Of a DNA stretch of 64,000 nucleotides, positions 8,268 through 15,647 are shown in pieces (within the stretch, counting starts at the first letter, position 1; the number at the start of each line of letters is the position of its first letter). The notes beneath the pieces were generated by a model. The model was not told the DNA's origin, did no database searches, and saw only the letters and a list, made by a program, of their open reading frames with translations. Made by a program: the position numbers and the translations under genes. Location of the stretch: NCBI RefSeq assembly GCF_000505545.1, contig NZ_AYTB01000012.1, forward strand, positions 62,001 to 126,000, given 5' to 3'. This DNA comes from Kurthia huakuii LAM0618 (GTDB lineage: Bacteria > Bacillota > Bacilli > Bacillales_A > Planococcaceae).

Positions 8268-9023
8268 TCAACTCATAACGGCCATTTTCAATTTATCGAG
8301 CGCAATCCGCTTAATACGCGACACATGCATTTGTGAAATACCAAGCTGCTTGCCGATTTCGATTTGCGTCATATTCGATAAAAACGTCAGCTCAATAACG
8401 TTACGTTCACGATGATCTAGTACTTGAATGCTCGCCTGCACCGCCATCATTTTTTCTAAATGCTCAAAGTTTTCATCGACTGTCCCAACAACATCAAAAA
8501 ACGTGCGATCCTTGTCATCACTATCTGTTTCCATTGGTACATCAAGCGAAAGTGTATTGTAACTTGTCATCATTTCCATCGTTTCAAGCACTTCTTCTAA
8601 ACTCGTATCCATCATTTGTGCCACTTCTTGAATCGTTGGCGAGCGTTGCAATTCTGTCGTCAGTTCTGCGACCGCTCGCTTAATTTTAGGACCTAATTCT
8701 TTTACCCTACGAGGTACATGCACATCCCACGTTGTATCGCGGATATAGCGCTTCACCTCACCTAAAATGGTCGGAATCGCAAATGCTTCAAAGCTGCGCT
8801 GAATCGACACGTCAAAACGACGAATCGCTTTTAATAAACCAATAACGCCTACTTGAAATAAGTCCTCTTGCTGCGCATAGCTTTTCACATAACGATTGGT
8901 AATCGAATAAATGAGTGATTTGTAATTGAGTACTAGTTGCGTTTGCGCTTCCTCATTATGCCCTTGCTGACACTGCTGAATCCACTGATGTACTTGCTCT
9001 TTTGATGCATACTTCGCTGTCAT
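8268..9023 (-). CDS. sigB: SigB/SigF-type RNA polymerase sigma factor
   Basis: This 251-residue alternative sigma factor of the SigB/SigF/SigG group is full length, with regions 2, 3 and 4 present. Region 2 has EDLFQVGVIGLLKAIRRFD, followed by FAIPTILGEVKRYIRD and VPRRVKEL. Region 4 has MTQIEIGKQLGISQMHVSRI. The closest match by eye is general-stress SigB. The usual rsbV, rsbW and rsbX neighbours are absent here: the gene is monocistronic between the sulfur operon and the metS remnant. Either the anti-sigma system lies elsewhere or control differs. No clear SigB-type promoter is seen upstream. Confidence 0.9.
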   Translation of the reverse strand: MTAKYASKEQVHQWIQQCQQGHNEEAQTQLVLNYKSLIYSITNRYVKSYAQQEDLFQVGVIGLLKAIRRFDVSIQRSFEAFAIPTILGEVKRYIRDTTWDVHVPRRVKELGPKIKRAVAELTTELQRSPTIQEVAQMMDTSLEEVLETMEMMTSYNTLSLDVPMETDSDDKDRTFFDVVGTVDENFEHLEKMMAVQASIQVLDHRERNVIELTFLSNMTQIEIGKQLGISQMHVSRIKRIALDKLKMAVMS

Positions 9024-9201
9024 CGATATACACCTACTTTTTCATTGTTATGGAGCATTTACAAAAATTTAAAAACAATGAGCTTCTCTCAGTTTTCTAC
9101 CCATTAAGTGTAAAAAGAAATCTTTTTTTCAAAAAAATAGGGTGAAAGATTCAACATGCCTATGTACTGTTATGCACATTTTATCCTTTTTATGGAAAAA
9201 T

Positions 9202-9238
9202 AAAAAAAAGAGAAATCTCTCTACAAGACGATTTCTCC
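9202..9238 (-). terminator. Terminator of the MetRS remnant unit
   Basis: The arms GAGAAATC and GATTTCTC (9210-9217/9230-9237) are followed by a T-run on the minus strand. Confidence 0.8.
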
Positions 9239-9244
9239 TTTTCA

Positions 9245-9805
9245 TTATTTAGCACGTTGGCGTAGCTGTTCAAGCTCTTCATCAATTTTAGCAACATCAA
9301 TACGTTCATATAATGGTGCAACATCGACAACGGCTGTTGGTAATGTTGTAATAACCGACCAACTTTGCGCTTCAATTGATAACATATGCGCTATTTTTTC
9401 ACAGGCAAATGGAATAACCGGCTGTAGCAGTTGCGCAAAATTTTCAATTAATAACACACAAGTCGAAAGCGTTTGCGCACATTCCTCAGGTGCCTCGGTG
9501 AGCGTACGCCAAGGTTGTCTGTCATCAAAATAGCGATTCGCCGCGCGCACTTCATCAAACACAACTTCGAGCGCTTGTTTTAAATGCCCTGCTTCAATCA
9601 ATTGACCAACCTCTTCATAGACGCTCTCTAAACGGTGGTATACAGCCTCATCAATCGCTACTTGTGGCACGCTTCCACCAAATGATTTTTCGATAAATTT
9701 CAAATTACGATTCACAAAATTCGCAAATGCGCCAAGTAATTCACTATTATGGCTATACACAAATTCGCGCCATGAAAAATACTCATATTCATTTCTCCTC
9801 CTCAT
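9245..9805 (-). pseudogene. Methionyl-tRNA synthetase remnant: anticodon-binding domain only
   Basis: The frame corresponds to the C-terminal part of a MetRS: WREFVYSHNSELLGAFANFV, then RYFDDRQPWRTL and LLQPVIPFACEKIAHML, all typical of the anticodon-binding helical domain. The catalytic Rossmann domain with HIGH and KMSKS is absent; a full enzyme has about 540-660 residues, this has at most 186. The good AGGAGGA site sits inside the frame's first codons and points to an ATG in a different frame that soon ends. An internal deletion with loss of frame is the simplest reading. Either a pseudogene or, less likely, a stand-alone tRNA-binding domain. Confidence 0.8.
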
Positions 9806-10083
9806 AAAAAAAAAACGCCCTAATCGACAAAGTCGATTAGGACGAATAGTATCGTGGTACCACCTAAATTTACTAATTGCTTACACAACTAGCCTTCATC
9901 AGTACGTGTTCATACTGCTCCTGTTGTAACGAGTGGCTTCTCGCTGCAGCCTACTATAAATTCGGTGCAGGGCTCGAAGGTCATGTTCAGTCTCCGTCAT
10001 ATGCTTCATTTCCACCATCAGAAGCTCTCTATATCATGCGTCAAGACGTACTCTTCCTTTTCTTTGCCTTGTTATTTTTACAA
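9806..10083 (-). promoter_or_regulatory. T-box riboswitch, probably Met-specific
   Basis: Reading the minus strand, the leader has the T-box AGGTGGTACCACG (9865-9853) of the antiterminator, a strong terminator stem (9844-9816) and a run of ten Ts directly before the frame. Upstream, the Stem I region contains GAAC-AUG-ACC, with a candidate Met specifier AUG at 9984-9982. Such leaders sense uncharged tRNA. The element looks complete although the gene it controls is truncated. Confidence 0.9.
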
Positions 10084-10088
10084 GGACC

Positions 10089-10117
10089 ATCGTATCATTT
10101 TTCAAATTATTTGACAA
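10089..10117 (-). promoter_or_regulatory. SigA promoter of the T-box transcript
   Basis: Reading the minus strand, TTGTCA (10117-10112), a 17-bp spacer and TACGAT (10094-10089) form a good housekeeping promoter just upstream of the T-box leader. Confidence 0.75.
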
Positions 10118-10140
10118 CTTTTTTCGCGAGGCGTTTGACA

Positions 10141-10890
10141 AATGACCTCAAACAACGTGCCATCACTCAACAAGCTAACTCGCATGACAATTTGGCTAGA
10201 AGCTCAAGAAGCGTGTTTTGGATACAACATAGTTGAAAATAAGTGCCAAACAAGGTCAATAAACGCATAGAAAATAGCGCTTTTAGTAAGCATCATGCAC
10301 AAAGCTGTCAATGAAAATTTTTATTTATTATTAAAAAGCATATCATTATTATTTTCAAGAAATGATTTTAGCCCATTTTCACCCGGAATGAGCAAAAAGG
10401 GGGGCGTTTTGCGTCTCTGACGGGTCATTTCAACACAAAAAATACGACGGTTAAATGAAGAATGTCATTTATTCAAAAACAGACAAAATGCGACACGCTA
10501 CGTTAGATCCTTCAACTAGCGTGTGTGGAAATAGCTCATTATCGCCGTAAAAAGGAGCAAAATTGAATCGTAACGGGCATTTTTTGTCCGCTTTTTTAGG
10601 AGCCTCGTTACAAAGATGTAGTAACTATCGCCAAATAAATAGTAGTTATTTGAGAAAGTGACCGATAGAAACAAATGATTATCTTTTTTTTAGGTTGATT
10701 CACATAATGTTGTCACATATTTATAATTATGTTGTATTCAAAACACGCTTTTCGAGCTCAAAGCTAATTTCTCATAGCCAGTTGCTGCCATCGTTCTCTA
10801 TTTTCGAACGCCCATCAAAATTACGTTAAGACGTCACAACTCAACTGCTAACACACATAACATGATTTAATGATTGTTTTTTAAAAAAAA
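10141..10890. other. 750-bp gene-poor region with several dyads
   Basis: I see no convincing gene here. It contains inverted repeats: ACACGCTA/TAGCGTGT (10493-10500/10517-10524), GTAACG/CGTTAC (10570-10575/10606-10611), and a nested pair, CTATCG/CGATAG around CAAATAA/TTATTTG (10625-10668). A short frame from 10142 lacks a ribosome site. It may hold a small RNA or decayed genes linked to the metS deletion; neither can be shown. Confidence 0.35.
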
Positions 10891-10925
10891 TTGAGTTAAC
10901 ATTAAATAAAATAAAGTTAACTCAA
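10891..10925 (+). promoter_or_regulatory. 10-bp perfect inverted repeat before the DUF1284 gene
   Basis: TTGAGTTAAC (10891-10900) and GTTAACTCAA (10916-10925) flank an AT-rich 15-base spacer. The repeat ends just before the ribosome site, so it may be an operator or an RNA hairpin that controls translation start. Confidence 0.5.
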
Positions 10926-10939
10926 ATGAGGTGAACGCG

Positions 10940-11368
10940 ATGTATCAATTACGAGGACATCATATTTTTTGTATGGTTGGCTATCAAGGCGCTGGCTATT
11001 CTGCTGAATATGCTGCGAATATGACTGCCGTCCATACGAAACTACAGCAAAACCCACAAAAGCTCGTACAAATTATTAGCGGTCCTGATATGCTCTGTGC
11101 AAAATTTCCATGCGATCAAGAAAACCATTGTGAAGAACGTCGCATTTATGAACGAGATGCGGCAATCTTAGCATTTCTTGGTTTACATGTCGGACAAATT
11201 GTCACATGGGAAACGATAGAGCAACGCTTAAAAATTTACGCAAAGCCGGATAGCATTCAAAAATTATGCGGAGATTGTACGTGGCGTAAATTTGGCTATT
11301 GCGAACATGGTTTAAATCATGTGTTAGATGGTCATGGCTTACAAGGCGTAAAAGCGCCGCTACCATAG
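10940..11368 (+). CDS. DUF1284 domain protein, Cys-rich
   Basis: This 142-residue protein has the DUF1284 signature: RGHHIFCMVGYQGAGYSAEY near the N-terminus, corresponding to the family's HH-x-(L/F)C-x2-G-x-(R/Q)GxGYS. Further Cys residues occur in MLCAKFPCDQENHCEERR and in KLCGDCTWRKFGYCEHG, suggesting metal or Fe-S binding, though biochemical function is unknown. The start is the ATG at 10940, seven bases after AGGTG; a GTG at 10931 overlaps the ribosome site. A 10-bp dyad lies upstream. Its end overlaps the convergent membrane protein gene by 9 bases. Confidence 0.85.
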   Translation: MYQLRGHHIFCMVGYQGAGYSAEYAANMTAVHTKLQQNPQKLVQIISGPDMLCAKFPCDQENHCEERRIYERDAAILAFLGLHVGQIVTWETIEQRLKIYAKPDSIQKLCGDCTWRKFGYCEHGLNHVLDGHGLQGVKAPLP

Positions 11369-11962
11369 TCCTTCGCGTTCATCAACGAGCTCACATATAG
11401 TGGACGCGCGGTAAAAAAAGAGCGCATACAATACAGCAATAATCAATAAGCTAACACCGACTGGCCAGTCCATCATGCGAAATACAAACGGTTCAAGCTG
11501 TAACATCGCAATTAAGTAAAGCTGCAGTGCAAAATATTTTTTTGCCATGCGTAGGCGAAATGTTGTAATACCACAATGTGGGCAAGGTGTTTTACCTTTC
11601 CACATTTTTTTGCGTGCATAGCGGTTAGTTAGTTCCTGACCGCATGCAGGACAATAAAGTGGACGTGCATAGCGATACAGTAAAAAAACATACACGACAT
11701 TGCTTATAAGGACGACTAACGTTGCGAATAAGCCGAAAAAGGCATGCCAATCCATCTCATTTTTTGCGCCATTATGTAGAGGTTGCTGCAACGCCGGAAG
11801 CAGCGTAAGTATAAATACAAACGCAACGCCCACCCACACGACACTCACAACAATAGGCTTACGCGTACGTTTTGGCGCTTGTTGCGTACATTTTTCGAGC
11901 TGTGTCAATTCTTCATCAGTCAATGTCATAGACTGTAGTTCCACTTCGAGCTGCTTCTTCAT
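11360..11962 (-). CDS. Zinc-ribbon membrane protein, candidate anti-sigma partner
   Basis: This 200-residue protein has about four membrane helices: residues 38-60, 75-98, and two in 145-190. Between the second and third lies a zinc ribbon with CPACGQE and CPHCGITTF. The cytosolic N-terminus (about 35 residues) includes MTLTDEELTQLEKC. Its start overlaps the ECF sigma gene by 47 bases, indicating tight co-expression, and such partners are often anti-sigma factors. No ZAS or RsgI-like motif is recognised, so the role is inferred from context only. The chosen ATG at 11962 follows AGGGGGA. Confidence 0.7.
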   Translation of the reverse strand: MKKQLEVELQSMTLTDEELTQLEKCTQQAPKRTRKPIVVSVVWVGVAFVFILTLLPALQQPLHNGAKNEMDWHAFFGLFATLVVLISNVVYVFLLYRYARPLYCPACGQELTNRYARKKMWKGKTPCPHCGITTFRLRMAKKYFALQLYLIAMLQLEPFVFRMMDWPVGVSLLIIAVLYALFFYRASTICELVDEREGLW

Positions 11963-12431
11963 CAAAATCCCCCTTCACTCGTTGTTTTAAATGCGCGCGC
12001 GCTCGCTGTAACCGACTGCGTACTGCAGATGGTGTCAATGCTAAAAATCGCGCAATTTCAGGCGTCGTCCATTCTTCGAAATAATGTAAGATAATGACTT
12101 CACGTTCTTTAAATGGCAAGCGATGGATCGCATCAATCAAACTTGCTGTCCGCTCTTTTTGCAATATAATATGTTCTGGTGTTTGAAAATCAACACGGTC
12201 TGTCATCGGCTCGTACCACTTTTTCTGTTTGCGCAATAAATCGTGACACACATTGATTGTCATGCGCACTAAATACGTTTTCACGTCACTATCACCGCGA
12301 AATTGTGCATGTTGTTTCATACGCTTTAACCAAACTTGCTGCACCACATCTTTGGCAAGTTCACGGTCTTTTACGTACAAATAAGCGATTTTATGTAAAT
12401 AAACGCTATGTAGCCGAATTTCCTCTTCCAT
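11916..12431 (-). CDS. ECF-type RNA polymerase sigma factor
   Basis: This 171-residue sigma factor contains only regions 2 and 4, as in ECF factors. Region 2 includes ELAKDVVQQVWLKRMKQHAQFRGDSDVKTYLVRMTIN with the usual pattern. Region 4 includes LPFKEREVIILHYFEEWTTPEIARFLALTPSAVRSRLQRAR. It is close by eye to SigM/SigV/SigW-like factors of Bacillales, which often respond to envelope stress, but the subgroup cannot be fixed. It is followed by an overlapping zinc-ribbon membrane gene that may hold it inactive. A strong GGGAGGGAG site precedes the ATG. Confidence 0.92.
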   Translation of the reverse strand: MEEEIRLHSVYLHKIAYLYVKDRELAKDVVQQVWLKRMKQHAQFRGDSDVKTYLVRMTINVCHDLLRKQKKWYEPMTDRVDFQTPEHIILQKERTASLIDAIHRLPFKEREVIILHYFEEWTTPEIARFLALTPSAVRSRLQRARAHLKQRVKGDFDEEAARSGTTVYDID

Positions 12432-12487
12432 TCTCTCCCTCCCTTACTTATTAGACGTCACTCGAGCGTAAAACGTCCCACATAAAT

Positions 12488-12519
12488 TAAAAAAATGCTT
12501 CCTCTAAAAGAGAAAGCAC
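12488..12519 (-). terminator. Terminator of the DMT transporter gene
   Basis: The arms GCTTCCTCT (12497-12505) and AGAGAAAGC (12509-12517) pair with one mismatch, and a T-run follows on the minus strand. Confidence 0.75.
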
Positions 12520-12591
12520 GAAAATTAAGTTTAGTTGCATGGCGAAGAGTTAGCGCTCTACTTTTTAGCACCATACAATGTCTCATTATTA

Positions 12592-13497
12592 TTATGTTTC
12601 CGCGCGTTCAACTGCGCGGAACAATCGTAGATCGAGTTTTGCAATAATGACACCGACAAGCATAAATGCCGCGCCAACATATCCTTGTGTTGTTAAAACT
12701 TCATGTAAGAATACGTACGAGAACGCAATCGTAAACACCGGTTCTAATGAGAAAATTAAACCGGTACGAATCGGCGTTGTATATTGCTGCGCTACTGTTT
12801 GACCGATAAAGCCACACGCGCTACATAAAATACCTAGACCGAGCACTGCTACCCATGCAGTCGGTGTTTCAGGAAGTTTTGGTGTTTCAAAAATGATTGA
12901 TAAACCTAACCCCCATAATGCTGTAAACGCTAATTGCCAAATACCGAGCGCGAGTGCATCGCTCTGCGTCGCTACGCGGTCCGTTACTAAAATGTAAACA
13001 GCGTAGAAAAAAGCCCCGACAATAATTAATAAATCTCCGCTACTGATGCCAAAACCTTGTGTCATCGTCATCAAACAAATACCGACAAATGACAATACGA
13101 CGCCGACAAGCACATGGCGCTCTGGACGCTTTTTGTATAAAAATGCTAATAATAATGGCACAAATACGACCGCTAAACTAAATAAGAAGCCCGCGTTTGA
13201 CGCAGATGTTGACTGCATCCCAATCGTTACGACAACGAGTGAAGCAAACAATAATGTACCGAGTAATGCCGCATGTTTTAACATCAACCACGTTGTTTTC
13301 AACATTCGTTTATAAAAAATAAGTCCTGCTAGTACAAAGGCAATGCCAAAACGCAATGCTTGCAAATTGTACGGTTCGATTGAGCCTAAGCCCATTTTGA
13401 TAAATAAATATGAGGCGCCCCAAAATAATGTCACGACGACCATAATTAAATCTCCGCGCATTTGCAATTTCGAGTTCCGTTCTTTCGACTCGTGCAT
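12592..13497 (-). CDS. EamA/DMT family transporter
   Basis: This 301-residue protein has ten predicted membrane helices in two EamA repeats (about residues 18-145 and 155-290). Each repeat shows the family pattern: FWGASYLFIKMG near the start of the first, and SLEPVFTIAFSYVFLHE at the end of the second. Members export amino acids or other metabolites; the substrate is not predictable. It is divergent from a LysR regulator gene with 119 bases between, a common arrangement in which the regulator controls the exporter. Confidence 0.9.
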   Translation of the reverse strand: MHESKERNSKLQMRGDLIMVVVTLFWGASYLFIKMGLGSIEPYNLQALRFGIAFVLAGLIFYKRMLKTTWLMLKHAALLGTLLFASLVVVTIGMQSTSASNAGFLFSLAVVFVPLLLAFLYKKRPERHVLVGVVLSFVGICLMTMTQGFGISSGDLLIIVGAFFYAVYILVTDRVATQSDALALGIWQLAFTALWGLGLSIIFETPKLPETPTAWVAVLGLGILCSACGFIGQTVAQQYTTPIRTGLIFSLEPVFTIAFSYVFLHEVLTTQGYVGAAFMLVGVIIAKLDLRLFRAVERAET

Positions 13498-13586
13498 TTT
13501 GTATCACCAAACCTTTCAAAATAATATAAAACTTATTATAATAGCCTTAGAAACATAAGAAAAATGAATGTTTTTGACCATTTACA

Positions 13587-13601
13587 TGAAAAAAATTCAT
13601 C
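13587..13601. promoter_or_regulatory. LysR-type T-N11-A box between exporter and regulator
   Basis: ATGAA-AAAAA-TTCAT is a perfect dyad with the T-N11-A arrangement used by LysR regulators. It lies just upstream of the lysR ribosome site, so it could serve autorepression and control of the divergent exporter. Confidence 0.5.
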
Positions 13602-13616
13602 TAAGGAGAAATCGAC

Positions 13617-14489
13617 ATGTCTCTAGCAAAATTTGAAATCATTAGCACAATTATTGAATTAGGCAGTTTTGCAAAAGCCGGCGACAAACTTGGCTTGACG
13701 CAGTCTGCCGTTAGTCATGCTGTGTCAAGTTTAGAAAAAGAATACGGCTTTTCATTGTTGACGCGCGGCAGGTCAGGTATCCAGCTCACATCAAATGGCG
13801 AGCGTATGCTGAGTTATATGCACGCGATGTTGAAGCTACAAAAAGAAATGGAACAAGAAATTGCCAACATTAATGGCCTCGTTGTTGGCGAAGTGCGCAT
13901 CGGCACCTTTTCAAGTGTGTCATCACAGTGGCTCCCAGAAATCTTACAAAAATTTACCGAACTTTATCCAGATATTGATATTCAACTGTATGAAGGCGAC
14001 TACGATGCGATTGAATCGTGGATTGCCAATGGCTATGTCGATTTTGGTTTTGTATCACTCCCAACATCGTATCAGTTTGATGTCATTCCGCTCAAAAAAG
14101 ATCGGATGGTCTGTTTTGTCGAAGAGCATCATCCGTTTACAAAATTGGACGCGGTGACGTGGGCGGATATTAAAGAGCAGCCATTTATTCGGGCAAAAAA
14201 AGGGAGTGACAATGACTTACGCCGCATTTTAAAGCAGCAGCAAATCATTCCAAATGTGCGCTTTGAACTCGCTGATGACCAGGCGATTTTTTCGATGGTG
14301 TCGCATGGTATGGGCATTAGTGTACTGTCGGAATTGGCGATGTTTCGCATTCCAAATAATATTGAAATTATTAAACTTGAACCAGAGGAATATCGTACGA
14401 TTGGCATTGCGGCGCCGTCATTTAAAACGATTGCGCCTGCAACGAAGCGTTTTATTAATTATTTACAACGGTATGTTGAACAAAAATAA
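13617..14489 (+). CDS. LysR family transcriptional regulator
   Basis: This 290-residue protein has the standard LysR plan: a winged HTH at residues 1-60 (LGSFAKAGDKLGLTQSAVSHAVSSLE in two segments) and a periplasmic-binding-type effector domain at 88-290. The ribosome site is AAGGAG. The neighbouring divergent DMT exporter is the probable target; the inducer is unknown. A terminator follows at 14545-14572. Confidence 0.93.
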   Translation: MSLAKFEIISTIIELGSFAKAGDKLGLTQSAVSHAVSSLEKEYGFSLLTRGRSGIQLTSNGERMLSYMHAMLKLQKEMEQEIANINGLVVGEVRIGTFSSVSSQWLPEILQKFTELYPDIDIQLYEGDYDAIESWIANGYVDFGFVSLPTSYQFDVIPLKKDRMVCFVEEHHPFTKLDAVTWADIKEQPFIRAKKGSDNDLRRILKQQQIIPNVRFELADDQAIFSMVSHGMGISVLSELAMFRIPNNIEIIKLEPEEYRTIGIAAPSFKTIAPATKRFINYLQRYVEQK

Positions 14490-14544
14490 GTTTAACGTCT
14501 TTACAAACTGTTCTAAAAATCGGAGACAACATCAAAAGAAAACG

Positions 14545-14572
14545 ACACTTTCAATCTTTGAAGGTGTTTTTT
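14545..14572 (+). terminator. Terminator of the lysR gene
   Basis: ACACTTTCAA (14545-14554) pairs with TTGAAGGTGT (14558-14567) with one G-U pair, followed by Ts. Confidence 0.8.
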
Positions 14573-14640
14573 GATGGCAAAAAACAAGCGTATTCATACG
14601 AAACAAAATTGAAGCCATTGAAATGAAATTAGCAAAGTGA

Positions 14641-14780
14641 AACCACCTTTCTTCAGTTACATACCGAAAAAAGGTGGTTCGAGAAGAATTTGACGGCGAC
14701 TCCTATGGGAATAGTATGAGCGGAAGACCCCAAGCGAGGAGGCTTCTGCCATGCCCCAGGAAAGCGTCGGTCCAAGGAAT
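14641..14780. repeat. Degenerate copy of a Bacillales intergenic repeat, with adjacent hairpin
   Basis: The part 14695-14780 (GGCGACTCCTATGGGAATAG, then GAAGACCCC, GCGAGGAGGCTTC, ATGCCCC and GGAAAGCGTC) resembles a GC-rich intergenic repeat I remember from many Bacillus, Geobacillus and Lysinibacillus genomes (GGCGACTCCTGCGGG ... GACCCCGCAG ... GAGGAGGCTT ... GGAAAGCG). It is preceded by a perfect 10-bp hairpin, AACCACCTTT/AAAGGTGGTT (14641-14650/14670-14679). No gene lies between 14490 and 14831. Confidence 0.65.
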
Positions 14781-14831
14781 GTGTCTTTTTTTTGTTTCAC
14801 TTACGTGGGTCAGTTTCCTACTTGTTTTTCA

Positions 14832-15374
14832 TTAGCGATATGCTCGTAACACATCTGCATACGACGTAACACGCTTTGTTGAGCGCGTATGCCGTTCATC
14901 AAGCGGACTATCGGGCTTTTGCGCATATTCCTCGCTTTGCTCGTAATTTTTTTGCACATCTTTTAAATGCTTTTGCATCGCGTCCTTTTGTTCGCGTGAC
15001 ATCGAGCTTTGTGAAATTGCTGATGATGTGCGTACGACAGCCATATCAACATCGGTTTTTGTACGCGCCATGCGCATCATCATTTCCATCATGCGGCGCT
15101 CACGCATCGTTTGCTCAATAGCGCTTAGTTGTTGTGGGTCATTCAAGCGGATATACAGCAACTCACTTGGCGTTAATGTTTTGCCGCTATCCAATTTAGC
15201 GCGAATAGCTTGCACACGCTCGTCCGTTGATGTTTCGTTACTTGCTGACGATTGTGCATTACGACGCAACAACTGCTCAACAACTGTTGAAAATGATGTG
15301 GTCGATGTAGGCTGCTGACGTTTTTTCGTTACAACAGGCGCCATTTGTTCTACAAAAGATGAACGAATAACCAT
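14832..15374 (-). CDS. Unknown protein, charged and helix-rich (180 aa)
   Basis: I do not recognise this protein. It is soluble and helix-rich, with a low-complexity Ser/Thr-rich N-terminus, a central segment DSGKTLTPSELLYIRLNDPQ and a Met/Arg-rich helix (RRMMEMMMRMARTKTD). The C-terminus has two Arg/Tyr-containing stretches. The TLTPSELLYIR phrase suggests a conserved lineage-specific core. An ideal GGAGGAGAG site precedes the ATG, which supports a real gene. It is divergent from the exopolysaccharide operon, across a 273-base AT-rich gap. Confidence 0.7.
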   Translation of the reverse strand: MVIRSSFVEQMAPVVTKKRQQPTSTTSFSTVVEQLLRRNAQSSASNETSTDERVQAIRAKLDSGKTLTPSELLYIRLNDPQQLSAIEQTMRERRMMEMMMRMARTKTDVDMAVVRTSSAISQSSMSREQKDAMQKHLKDVQKNYEQSEEYAQKPDSPLDERHTRSTKRVTSYADVLRAYR

Positions 15375-15647
15375 TTACTCTCCTCCTTTCTTCCTTGTTA
15401 TCGACCAAAACCACTTTTTTTCAAAAAAATTCACAATAAAATCCCACATTCCAAATTCACTGCTTTAGATATAGTTTTTAACTTTACTTTAACTTTTAAT
15501 AGAACTTTAATCTTATCTAAATATTAAAAATAGTTTCAAAAATAATTATCAGTAGTTATTTAAGCACTACATTAGCTCTTTTTATCTAGATTACTTTATA
15601 ATATTTCGGGCATTTATTAGTGAAACGTAATGAAGGATGGTGAGTAT

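Noticed and set aside
9877-10236. 119-codon open frame on the + strand
   Set aside because: It lies over the T-box leader and its promoter on the opposite strand; no ribosome site and no plausible protein features.
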